A stretch of DNA of 34,191 nucleotides, taken from NCBI GenBank assembly GCA_028289885.1, contig JAQGKX010000045.1:1-34191 (forward strand), in the 5' to 3' direction. Below, piece after piece: positions 1 to 6,733 of this stretch (position 1 is the first letter of the stretch; every line of letters begins with the position of its first letter). Under the pieces are notes generated by a model. It was not told the DNA's origin. It worked only from the letters and a program-made list of their open reading frames with translations, and ran no database searches. This stretch comes from Sphingomonadales bacterium. Its GTDB lineage: Bacteria; Pseudomonadota; Alphaproteobacteria; Sphingomonadales; Sphingomonadaceae. A program made the translations under genes and the position numbers.

Positions 1-2370
1 GGTCGCGAGTTGCTGGAAATGCACAGTGAATTCCAGATCGACAAGGCCGCCCGCACAGAGTTTCACGTCCAGTGGCCCGACCGGCGGCTTGTTCACGGCA
101 ATGTCCTTGCGCATCGCAACCACGGCAGAGGCCAGTTCGTCAACGTCACGCGGCCTGCGCAACGCTTCGCCGATAATTGCCTCGATTTGAGCGCGCGCCG
201 CATCCGATCCATAAACGGGTCGCGCGCGGGTCAGCGCCATATGCTCCCATGTCCACGCGCTCTCGGTCTGGTATCGCGCGAACGATTCGAGCGACACGAC
301 GAGCGGCCCCTGCTTTCCCGATGGACGCAGGCGGGTGTCGATTTCGTAGAGCGCGCCCGCAGAGGTCGGGGCGCTCAATCCTGCGGTCAATCGCTGCGCC
401 AGCCGGTTATAATAATGCGAGGCACCGAGCGGCTTTTCGCCGTCCGACTCGGTGTGGAAGTCTCCGGTAAACAGGTAAACGAGGTCGAGATCGGAAGCAT
501 GCGTCAGGCGCCCTCCCCCAAACCTTCCGAGCGCGAGAACGACCATTTCGGACCCAGCGATGGTCCCATGCCTGCGCGCGAAATCGGCAACGACGGTGTC
601 GGCGATGGTGACGAGGGCCGCCTCCGCCACACGCGCATATCCTGCGGCAACGTCGATGGGGTCGGCACGGCCCTCGACGATCTGGGTTCCCAAGGCAAAC
701 CGATGATCGCCGACAATGTGCCGCACGCGATCGAACTGAGCCTCTACCTCGCCGCTTCGGTCGCGCATCTCGACGACCAGCGCGGCTACGTCGCCGACCG
801 GATCGAGCGCCGTCGCGTCGATCAGGCGGTCGAGCAGCGCCGGATACCGCCCCAGCGCCTCCGCCAGCGTCGGTGCATTGCTTAATATCTCGACGAGTTG
901 AGCGCGCAGCCCCGGCTGTGCTTCCAACAAACGGAACAGGTTGATCGCACTCGGCAGGCCCGACACCAGACGGTCGAACGCGGCCAGCGCGGCATCCGGA
1001 TCGGGCGCAGCGCCGAACGCCACGACCAGTCCGGGCAAGGCAGATTCAAGCGCTTCGAGAGCGGCCGGACTTCGCAGGGCGCGCACCTTGCCGCTCCGCC
1101 AGCCGGCGATCCGCCGCGACATCGCCGCCGGGTCGGCATAGCCCGCCTCGGCAAGTACAGCCTCGGTTGCAACCGGTATCCGCTGCGGCGCGTCGCTGTC
1201 CAGCGCATCGTAAACCGTGCCGACCGCCTCGACATGCGGCGCGATCAACGCCAGCAGCGCGGCGCCATCTTCCAAGCCGTGCAGCCCCGCCACACCATTC
1301 AGCGCGTCGCCGCTCAACGGCAGGGTGTGGGTCTGGCGGTCGTCCACCATCTGCAAGCGATGTTCGATCGTCCGGAACAGACGATAGGCATTGGCCAGGG
1401 TCGCGGCGGTTTGGGGGTCGATCCACCCCGCTTGTTCGAGGGCTACAATCGCGCCCAGGGTGTTCGGCACCCGAAGGGCCGGTTCGCGCCCGCCGTGTAT
1501 AAGTTGCTGTATCTGTACGTAAAACTCTATTTCGCGGATGCCACCGCGTCCACGCTTCAGGTCGAAGCCCGGCCCAAATATCTGTCCCGACGAATGATGC
1601 GCGCGGATGCGCTGCGACATGGCGCGCAATTCGCCGACCGCTCCGAAATCGAGCGACCGTCGCCAGACGAACGGCTTGACCGCATCCAGAAAATAGCGCC
1701 CGAGTTCCACATCGCCAGCCGCCGCTCGGGCACGGATATAGGCGGCGCGTTCCCAGCCCAGCGCGCTCGATTCGTAGTAAGAGATCGCGGCATCCACCGG
1801 CAGTGCGATCTGCGTCGCTTCGGGTGACGGGCGCAAGCGGAGGTCGACGCGGAACACATAACCGTCGGCGTCGCGGGTCTGGAGCAGATGCACGACAGAT
1901 TTGGCGATCCGCACCGCTCCGTCGGCAGGATCTTCCCTCGGCCGCAGCGGCACCGTCAGCGGATCGTAGATCAGGATCGGATCGATATCCGAGCTATAGT
2001 TGAGTTCACGGCTGCCATGTTTCCCGAGAGCGATGGCAACAAAGCCCCTCGCTTCGACGCCGGGGGTCCGCTGCCCGATCGCTTCCGATATCGCGACCTG
2101 CAATGCCCGGTCCGCAAAATCGGACAGCGCGCCGATCACGCGCTCCAGCGGTAACAGGCCTGCCAGATCGCCAATCGCCAGGGCCAGGGCCAGTCGGTCG
2201 CGCTCGATACGCAGTCGCCGGGCAACCGGCCCATCTTGTTGAGGAGCCGCAGCGATGGCCCCCTCGATATCCCCTCGTTCGAGCAGTTCGACGATCTCCG
2301 GGCGGCGTATGATGGCGTCGCGCAGGAATGGTGCGAAACGGCGTGCGCGGTCGAGGGCGTCGGCGATCAA
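1..2370 (-). CDS. glnE: Bifunctional glutamine synthetase adenylyltransferase/adenylyl-removing enzyme, 3' end outside window
   Basis: GlnE attaches AMP to, and removes it from, glutamine synthetase (GlnA) in response to PII and glutamine, and so controls ammonium assimilation in the cytoplasm. The reading frame is open from about base 2412 to the left edge; 790 residues are present and roughly 100 C-terminal ones are missing. Two nucleotidyltransferase modules are visible. The first has GKHGSRELNYSSDID near residues 116-130 (adenylyl-removing half). The second has GRFGGGRLTHASDLDL near 615-630 (adenylyltransferase half). The C-terminal stretch ending GGLVDLEF is typical of the family. No in-frame ATG or GTG exists between the upstream stop (2413-2415) and the first conserved block, so TTG at 2370 is the only ordinary start, and it has no clear ribosome-binding site. 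The product is firm; the exact start is not. Confidence 0.95.
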   Translation of the reverse strand, partial: MIADALDRARRFAPFLRDAIIRRPEIVELLERGDIEGAIAAAPQQDGPVARRLRIERDRLALALAIGDLAGLLPLERVIGALSDFADRALQVAISEAIGQRTPGVEARGFVAIALGKHGSRELNYSSDIDPILIYDPLTVPLRPREDPADGAVRIAKSVVHLLQTRDADGYVFRVDLRLRPSPEATQIALPVDAAISYYESSALGWERAAYIRARAAAGDVELGRYFLDAVKPFVWRRSLDFGAVGELRAMSQRIRAHHSSGQIFGPGFDLKRGRGGIREIEFYVQIQQLIHGGREPALRVPNTLGAIVALEQAGWIDPQTAATLANAYRLFRTIEHRLQMVDDRQTHTLPLSGDALNGVAGLHGLEDGAALLALIAPHVEAVGTVYDALDSDAPQRIPVATEAVLAEAGYADPAAMSRRIAGWRSGKVRALRSPAALEALESALPGLVVAFGAAPDPDAALAAFDRLVSGLPSAINLFRLLEAQPGLRAQLVEILSNAPTLAEALGRYPALLDRLIDATALDPVGDVAALVVEMRDRSGEVEAQFDRVRHIVGDHRFALGTQIVEGRADPIDVAAGYARVAEAALVTIADTVVADFARRHGTIAGSEMVVLALGRFGGGRLTHASDLDLVYLFTGDFHTESDGEKPLGASHYYNRLAQRLTAGLSAPTSAGALYEIDTRLRPSGKQGPLVVSLESFARYQTESAWTWEHMALTRARPVYGSDAARAQIEAIIGEALRRPRDVDELASAVVAMRKDIAVNKPPVGPLDVKLCAGGLVDLEFTVHFQQLAT

Positions 2371-2649
2371 GCCGTCAACATTTGCGCCAGATGGACAATC
2401 GATAGCGATCGCTTACTTCTTCCCCGGCAGCAACAGCGCAACCTTCTGCTCTAATAACGCGTTGTCACATCATGGTAAGCAGCAAATTTTCGGGTGATTC
2501 AGGCCCATCGTCCGCATCGCGGATAGCGCGCTTGCCAACCCGCGGAGACGGCATCGGTGCCGCCTTGCGCTCGACAGGGTGCGTTTCGTACGCAGTCCCG
2601 GACGACATGATGCAGTTGTTAAAATTACTCGATGCCGTGCCGGATCACT
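2371..2649. other. Intergenic region between ecfG and glnE
   Basis: This 279-base stretch between two leftward genes should hold the glnE promoter. I see no GGAAC-type EcfG promoter, no tRNA and no convincing hairpin terminator behind ecfG. Short ORFs exist on both strands; the one described at 2465-2608 is the least implausible. Confidence 0.5.
2465..2608 (-). CDS. Doubtful small ORF, 47 residues
   Basis: An ATG at 2608 opens a 47-residue frame ending in TGA at 2465-2467. The predicted peptide is polar and charged, starting MSSGTAYETHPVERK and ending ESPENLLLTMM. It has no signal peptide or membrane segment and I recognise no family. Third codon positions are mostly G or C, like real genes here, but no good ribosome-binding site precedes the ATG and overlapping frames on the other strand are also open. 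It sits between ecfG and glnE in the same direction. I rate it possible but unproven. Confidence 0.2.
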   Translation of the reverse strand: MSSGTAYETHPVERKAAPMPSPRVGKRAIRDADDGPESPENLLLTMM

Positions 2650-3276
2650 TCAGCGGCCACGGCTAAGTTCGCTGACCTCGGCCATGATCGTGTCGAGAAC
2701 ACTGACACCTTCATTATCGGGACCATCCTTGCGTGACGGCAGTGCCGGATCGGACATGGCGGCCTCGAGTGCAACCCGACCGCGCGCGACGCGGCTTTTG
2801 ATCGTGCCGACGGCAACCCCACAGATTTCTGCGGCTTCCTCATAAGCGAAGCCCCCGGCACCAACGAGAATCAACGCCTCGCGCTGCGACTGCGGAAGCT
2901 GCAGCAAAGCACGCTGGAGATCCCCCAGTTCGACATGACGATCCTGCGAGGCCGGAGCCGCAAGAATGCGATCCGCGGTCAAATCGTCCCACTCGCCGCG
3001 AAACCGGCGACGCCGGACTTGCGAGAAATAAAGATTGCGCAGGATGATGAATGTCCACGCCCGCATATTCGTGCCGGCCTGGAAACGCCCACGCGCAGCC
3101 CATGCCTTCATCAGCGTTTCCTGCACAAGGTCGTCCGCCAGATCACGGTCCCCCGACAGCGAACGCCCAAATGCGCGCAACTGTGGAATCACCAGTCCGA
3201 GCTGTTCCTTGAAGTCCTTGTCCGACAGAGCAACGTGCTCGACGGGCGGATCTTCCGCTTCGATTTCCTCGGTCAT
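2650..3276 (-). CDS. ecfG: General stress response ECF sigma factor EcfG
   Basis: This 208-residue protein is an ECF sigma factor of the EcfG type, which directs RNA polymerase to general stress genes in Alphaproteobacteria and is held inactive by NepR until phosphorylated PhyR displaces it. Region sigma-2 spans about residues 28-92 (DLADDLVQETLMKAW, then FIILRNLYF). Region sigma-4 spans about 117-172, with the helix-turn-helix YEEAAEICGVAVGTIKSRVARGR. A short C-terminal tail of about 30 residues follows. The identification rests on the family sequence and on phyR and nepR next door. It lies 19 bases after a small membrane-protein gene and both probably share the EcfG-type promoter at 3464-3489, which would make the sigma factor self-amplifying. 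The ribosome-binding site before the ATG is weak, which may couple its translation to the small gene. Confidence 0.95.
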   Translation of the reverse strand: MTEEIEAEDPPVEHVALSDKDFKEQLGLVIPQLRAFGRSLSGDRDLADDLVQETLMKAWAARGRFQAGTNMRAWTFIILRNLYFSQVRRRRFRGEWDDLTADRILAAPASQDRHVELGDLQRALLQLPQSQREALILVGAGGFAYEEAAEICGVAVGTIKSRVARGRVALEAAMSDPALPSRKDGPDNEGVSVLDTIMAEVSELSRGR

Positions 3277-3295
3277 TTATTTCCCGTCGGATCGT

Positions 3296-3433
3296 TCAAC
3301 GCGCGACATAGGATGCAATGGCAAAACCAACAATGACCAGCACCAGCGAGATCGCCAGCACATAACGGACAATATGCGGCGTTTGCCCGCCACGCGCTTC
3401 ATTCGTGGTCACACGGACCGGTGGCTCTTCCAT
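3296..3433 (-). CDS. Small single-pass membrane protein between phyR and ecfG (45 residues)
   Basis: This frame is below usual ORF cut-offs but well supported. ATG at 3433 follows a GCGGAG ribosome-binding site by about 10 bases, and TGA at 3296-3298 ends it 19 bases before the ecfG start. The peptide begins MEEPPVRVTTNEARGG. It then has one hydrophobic helix at about residues 24-42 (from YVLAISLVLVIVGFAIA) and ends SYVAR. The charges suggest a cytoplasmic N-terminus of about 20 residues and almost nothing outside. It is not NepR, which is soluble and encoded at 4571. I recognise no named family. An EcfG-type promoter starts just upstream, so it is probably co-expressed with ecfG as part of the stress response. 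Its function is unknown; a role in membrane signalling or envelope stress is only a guess. Confidence 0.75.
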   Translation of the reverse strand: MEEPPVRVTTNEARGGQTPHIVRYVLAISLVLVIVGFAIASYVAR

Positions 3434-3463
3434 CAATTAAGGCTCCGCTGCATTCAGGACAAT

Positions 3464-3489
3464 AACGCAGGGCGAAGCCTCCCGGTTCC
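3464..3489 (-). promoter_or_regulatory. EcfG-type promoter for the small membrane protein and ecfG
   Basis: On the minus strand GGAAC (3489-3485) is followed after 17 bases by CGTT (3467-3464). This matches the known EcfG consensus GGAAC-N16/17-CGTT exactly. The -35 element begins two bases after the phyR stop codon, and the -10 element lies about 30 bases before the small-gene ATG. It would let EcfG drive its own gene independently of phyR. Confidence 0.8.
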
Positions 3490-3490
3490 G

Positions 3491-4285
3491 TCACGCTGCC
3501 GGAACGGTAGTCTCGTCGAAGAACAGGGCCTGAGCGATGGCGGCCTTCACCGTCGCACGCTGAAACGGCTTCGTAATCAGGAATGTCGGTTCGGGCCGCT
3601 CCCCGGTCAAAAGCCGCTCGGGAAAGGCGGTGATGAAGATGACGGGTACCGAGAACTCGGCCAGGATGTCCTTCACCGCGTCGATCCCCGAACTGTCGTC
3701 GGCAAGCTGGATATCGGCAAGGACCAGCCCCGGACGATGGGCGCGCGCCGCCGCCAGCGCTTCGTCGCGCGTCACGGCCACGCCGCAAACTTCATGGCCC
3801 TGATCGCGGACAATGGTTTCGAGGTCCATCGCGATCAGCGGCTCATCCTCGATGATGAGTACGTCGGCGCGCGTCTGGTCCTCGATCTCAGACAAAGCTT
3901 CGTCGACGAGCGCCTCGACATCATCGCCAGACCGCCCGATCAGATAAGCGGCGTCTTCAGTTGTGAAACCCTCCATTGCGGTCAGCAGCAATGCCTGACG
4001 CGACAGCGGCGTAACCCGCGACAGCCGCGCCTGTGCAAGGGCTTCTCCCGAACCGGAATCGAATTCGGATGGCGCAGCCGGATCGGTCGACGACCAGATC
4101 GCGTGGAAGGTACGATAAAGACCCAGCCGGGCATCGACATCGCGTGGAAATTCCTCGGGCGCGGCGACGATCGCCTCCAGTGTAGCCCGGACGTAATTGT
4201 CACCGTGCGACTGGTTACCCGTCAGGGCCCGCGCGTAACGGCGAAGGAAAGGTAGATGCGGCGCTAATTGCTGACCGAGCGACAT
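3491..4285 (-). CDS. phyR: Anti-anti-sigma response regulator PhyR
   Basis: PhyR switches on the general stress response: when phosphorylated, its sigma-like half binds the anti-sigma factor NepR and frees EcfG. The 264-residue protein has the characteristic order of a sigma-factor-like domain (about residues 1-130) and then a receiver domain (140-260). In the receiver I see the acidic pair E146-D147, the phosphoacceptor D191 (VLADIQLAD), T219 (FITAFPER) and K239 (ITKPFQ), all as expected. The start at 4285 is chosen because MSLGQQLAPHLPFLRRYARALTG is the usual N-terminus and GGGAGGA lies about 9 bases upstream; an ATG at 4378 in the same frame only adds atypical residues. It is divergent from nepR. 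No EcfG-type promoter is visible in front of phyR itself. Confidence 0.95.
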   Translation of the reverse strand: MSLGQQLAPHLPFLRRYARALTGNQSHGDNYVRATLEAIVAAPEEFPRDVDARLGLYRTFHAIWSSTDPAAPSEFDSGSGEALAQARLSRVTPLSRQALLLTAMEGFTTEDAAYLIGRSGDDVEALVDEALSEIEDQTRADVLIIEDEPLIAMDLETIVRDQGHEVCGVAVTRDEALAAARAHRPGLVLADIQLADDSSGIDAVKDILAEFSVPVIFITAFPERLLTGERPEPTFLITKPFQRATVKAAIAQALFFDETTVPAA

Positions 4286-4570
4286 GTCTTGTGGGTCCTC
4301 CCAAAATTCTGGCCCCAACTCAATTCGGGCCGTAATATATCGTGGTTTCCGCCAGCATGCCCCCTTTTGCAAGGTCATGAACAGCCAAAAAGCGCCAGAG
4401 AATATGGCGCGTATCGCATGGAACCAATGAGCGCCTCTTTTGTTTCGTGATCCGGGACAAGAGTTCTGCTACCGCGATGCGAGTGGGCGGTCAGCAGGTG
4501 TCACGGTCGGAGTTTTCATGCAGGCGCATGGGATGACGATCTGTCCTTGCTCGAATAAGTTTGGGGATTG
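4286..4570. other. Divergent phyR/nepR intergenic region
   Basis: This 285-base region should hold the promoters of both arms of the stress locus. The rightward EcfG-type promoter is listed separately. For the leftward phyR direction I see an AT-rich TATATT (near 4335-4340) but no matching -35 element and no GGAAC motif. No ORF here looks real. Confidence 0.5.
4420..4444 (+). promoter_or_regulatory. EcfG-type promoter for nepR-phyP
   Basis: GGAAC (4420-4424) is followed after 16 bases by TGTT (4441-4444), one base off the CGTT consensus -10. It would give a leader of roughly 120 bases before the nepR ATG. Placing the anti-sigma factor under EcfG is the usual negative feedback in this pathway. 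Confidence 0.65.
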
Positions 4571-4780
4571 ATGGTTTCGACAGACAAAAAGACCGGCGAA
4601 GAGAGTGTCGACCCGGTCGTTTCGGCGGCATCGCGTCCAAACTCCGGTAATCCCCGCCCTCAAAGCTCGCGAACGGGCGACGAAAGAGACGTCGGCACTG
4701 CCCTGCGTGCCGCTTATCAACAGGCTGTCGATGAAAAGGTCCCGTCCGAAATGCTCGATCTGCTTGGCAAGCTCAGCTGA
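4571..4780 (+). CDS. nepR: Anti-sigma factor NepR
   Basis: NepR binds and silences EcfG until PhyR-phosphate sequesters it. This 69-residue protein has a polar, probably disordered N-terminal half and then the conserved NepR core at about residues 41-69: VGTALRAAYQQAVDEKVPSE followed by MLDLLGKLS. Size, core and the neighbours phyR, ecfG and phyP make the call strong despite the short length. I use the ATG at 4571; a TTG directly before it (4568) is in the same frame. A GGGGA stretch (4563-4567) lies close upstream. It is 10 bases from the phyP start, so the two are probably co-transcribed from the EcfG-type promoter at 4420. Confidence 0.92.
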   Translation: MVSTDKKTGEESVDPVVSAASRPNSGNPRPQSSRTGDERDVGTALRAAYQQAVDEKVPSEMLDLLGKLS

Positions 4781-4790
4781 TTAAATCGAT

Positions 4791-6368
4791 ATGAACAATA
4801 CCGACACCGTTGGTGGCGGGACGCTCCCACGACGGTTTGCCGATCTTTCGACCGGCCTCAAGATGTTGGCGATCATCAGCGTCGCGCTGATCCCCCTCGG
4901 CCTCATTGCGCTTCTCGCCTCGCTCCAGTCCAACCGTACCGCCGACCTGCAACGCCGCGCGGATTTGCGTGTCGCCGTCACCGAAGTCAGCCGGAAACTC
5001 GGTGGCGAACTGGGCGCAGACATAAGCGCGTTGACCGTCGCGGCGGACACTGTCGCCACTGGCGGCACCAACGACGAGGCTTGTTCGCGGCTCCAGACCA
5101 TCCTGCGTTCACGGACTGCGAGGCCGTCTGGATTTGCAGTTGTCGGCACTGACAATCAGCTGGCTTGCGCGACCGGGGAGTACCGCCTCGTTACGCCGCC
5201 CTTCCTGCCCGAACTGGCCAGCCCGCGCGCGGTTTTTCGCAATGGCGGTATCGACATTCGTGTTTTTTCAAAGTCTGGCACCGCGGCGGCAGTTGCCCAT
5301 TACCCGGCAAACGTCATTTCGAGTTTCGTCCGCCCGATTGGAATACCGATCCCGTTCAGCCTGACGTTGCTCGGCGAGAGTGACGAACTGGTACTGACAA
5401 CACATGATATCCCCTACTTACGTTCCACCGAGAAGTTCGAGACACCGGTCGGCCTTCTCGGCCTCAGCCTGCGCATGTCGGTTGATCGCGCGCCGATCAG
5501 CGCGACGGAACTGTTGCTGACGTTTCTGCCGCTGGTCATGTGGGCATCGGCTGCGGCGGTCAGCTTCCTTGTCGTCGATCGCCTGCTGATCCGTCCCCTT
5601 GCGGAATTGCGCGCGGGTATTGCGGGGCTACAGCCCGGAGAGCGGTATACCATGCCCAGGATCCGGACACCCGCGCGCGAAATTCGCGAACTGGCCGAGA
5701 CGTTCGGGCGTGTCGGTGACACTCTGACGGCGCACGAAATCGATCTGGCGACCGCGCTGTCGAACCAGACCAAGCTGACGCGCGAAGTCCATCACCGCGT
5801 CAAGAATAACCTGCAGGTCATTGCCAGCCTGATCAGCCTGCACGCGCGCGGTGTACCTGCCGGGGAAACGGCAGAGGCTTATGCCTCCATCCAGCGCCGC
5901 GTCGATGCGCTGGCGATTGTCCACCGCAATCATTACGCCGAACTGGAGGACGGCGGCATCAGCATGAAGTCGCTGATCGACGAGCTGGGCACCAACCTCC
6001 GCTCGGGGTTCGCGGTCCGGGGCCCTGCACCACCGATCCTGACCGCCACGCCGACACTGCGCGTTTCGCAGGACGTTGCGGTGCCCGTCGCCTTTCTGCT
6101 GACCGAACTGGCCGAACTTTCGATGGCCATCGACCCGACTGCGCCATTGACCATTCGCGTCTCGACGGGACAGGCAATAAATCGTGCGACGCTTTCCATT
6201 CAGTCGGCGGGCTTGCGAGCCGGCGATGCGCTAACGGAAAGACTGAACAATCGATATGGCCGGATCGTCGATGGTCTGTCGCGCCAGCTCCGCGTTCCTC
6301 TGATCCACGACGGTGACATAGGACGTTATGAGATCGAGATTCAGACGCATCCACAAGAAGTTACATAA
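4791..6368 (+). CDS. phyP: PhyP-like HisKA_2 sensor protein with degenerate ATPase domain
   Basis: This 525-residue protein is built like a sensor kinase. A membrane helix at about 26-46 is followed by a periplasmic sensing domain of about 190 residues, a second helix near 240-263 and a HAMP linker to about 320. A HisKA_2 dimerisation/phosphotransfer box follows, with REVHHRVKNNLQVI around H334/H335. The C-terminal catalytic domain is eroded: where active kinases have NELxxNA there is TELAELS (438-444), so the essential asparagine is gone, and no DxGxG box is recognisable near 465-480. In Sphingomonas, the protein encoded beside nepR, PhyP, is known as a negative regulator thought to dephosphorylate PhyR. 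Sequence and place fit that role rather than a kinase. It is co-directional with nepR, 10 bases apart. Confidence 0.88.
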   Translation: MNNTDTVGGGTLPRRFADLSTGLKMLAIISVALIPLGLIALLASLQSNRTADLQRRADLRVAVTEVSRKLGGELGADISALTVAADTVATGGTNDEACSRLQTILRSRTARPSGFAVVGTDNQLACATGEYRLVTPPFLPELASPRAVFRNGGIDIRVFSKSGTAAAVAHYPANVISSFVRPIGIPIPFSLTLLGESDELVLTTHDIPYLRSTEKFETPVGLLGLSLRMSVDRAPISATELLLTFLPLVMWASAAAVSFLVVDRLLIRPLAELRAGIAGLQPGERYTMPRIRTPAREIRELAETFGRVGDTLTAHEIDLATALSNQTKLTREVHHRVKNNLQVIASLISLHARGVPAGETAEAYASIQRRVDALAIVHRNHYAELEDGGISMKSLIDELGTNLRSGFAVRGPAPPILTATPTLRVSQDVAVPVAFLLTELAELSMAIDPTAPLTIRVSTGQAINRATLSIQSAGLRAGDALTERLNNRYGRIVDGLSRQLRVPLIHDGDIGRYEIEIQTHPQEVT

Positions 6369-6382
6369 TATATTAAGACCAT

Positions 6383-6407
6383 GGAACTCCCACATCATTG
6401 GTGGGTT
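6383..6407 (+). promoter_or_regulatory. Possible EcfG-type promoter upstream of the entericidin gene
   Basis: GGAAC (6383-6387) is followed after 16 bases by GGTT (6404-6407), matching three of the four -10 positions. It is about 190 bases upstream of the lipoprotein start, so it would make a long structured leader. A short CCCAC/GTGGG hairpin with a T-rich end (6389-6410) overlaps it and may instead be the phyP terminator. Confidence 0.35.
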
Positions 6408-6415
6408 TCTTACTT

Positions 6416-6500
6416 CGGACAGCGACCTTTTGCCCCCCCGCTCTCGCTGTCCGGAACAAAGGGCCCGGAGTTGTGCTACCCCCCCAGCGCAATTCCGGGC
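6416..6500. repeat. Two inverted repeats in the phyP-entericidin gap
   Basis: CGGACAGCGA (6416-6425) pairs perfectly with TCGCTGTCCG (6444-6453), a 10-bp stem with an 18-base C-rich loop. Then GCCCGGA (6463-6469) pairs with TCCGGGC (6494-6500). A small TGAC-AC-GTCA palindrome follows at 6530-6539. The 231-base gap (6369-6599) holds no credible ORF. These stems could be a structured 5' leader, a small RNA or terminators. Confidence 0.5.
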
Positions 6501-6599
6501 TCATATTGTTTCTGGCCCGTGCCGTCATTTGACACGTCACGGAACGAAAAGGGGGGCCCGTTCATTCTATCTTCGCTTCAACTTTCACGGAGACGAAAC

Positions 6600-6728
6600 A
6601 TGCGTAACAAAGTTCTGACAGCCGCTATCCTCGTTTGCGCATTCGCGGCGACCGCCTGCAACACTGTCCGCGGCGCGGGTCGCGACGTGAAGTCGGCTGG
6701 CTCCGCGGTCGAAAAAAGCGCGAACTAA
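6600..6728 (+). CDS. Entericidin-like small lipoprotein
   Basis: A 42-residue peptide starts MRNKVLTAAILVCAFAATAC, a short charged start and hydrophobic segment ending at a cysteine (residue 20). It continues NTVRGAGRDVKSAGSAVEKS, which is the entericidin EcnA/EcnB signature. These are tiny membrane lipoproteins linked to stress and stationary phase. The lipobox is slightly unusual, with Ala at -3 before the Cys. The start is fixed by AACATGCG at 6600, with an AGGAGA-like site (cacggagacg) about 6 bases upstream. It lies downstream of phyP and converges on tatC with only 5 bases between them. Membership of the stress regulon is inferred from position. Confidence 0.82.
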   Translation: MRNKVLTAAILVCAFAATACNTVRGAGRDVKSAGSAVEKSAN

Positions 6729-6733
6729 AAAGT

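Noticed and set aside
10-1827. Two long rightward ORFs (10-885 and 898-1827)
   Set aside because: They lie antisense to glnE, whose conserved motifs are in the leftward frame across the whole stretch. The peptides are Arg/Gln/His-rich with no domain, typical of high-GC shadow frames.
3035-4255. Rightward 406-residue ORF over ecfG and phyR
   Set aside because: It is a shadow of two well-identified genes, with shadow-like composition and no domain.
4285-4378. Longer PhyR start at 4378
   Set aside because: The extra 31 residues are atypical, and the GGGAGGA site sits at the right distance from the ATG at 4285.
6541-6562. GGAAC...CGTT just upstream of the entericidin gene as an EcfG promoter
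   Set aside because: The spacer is only 13 bases (14 to GTT), too short for EcfG (16-17).
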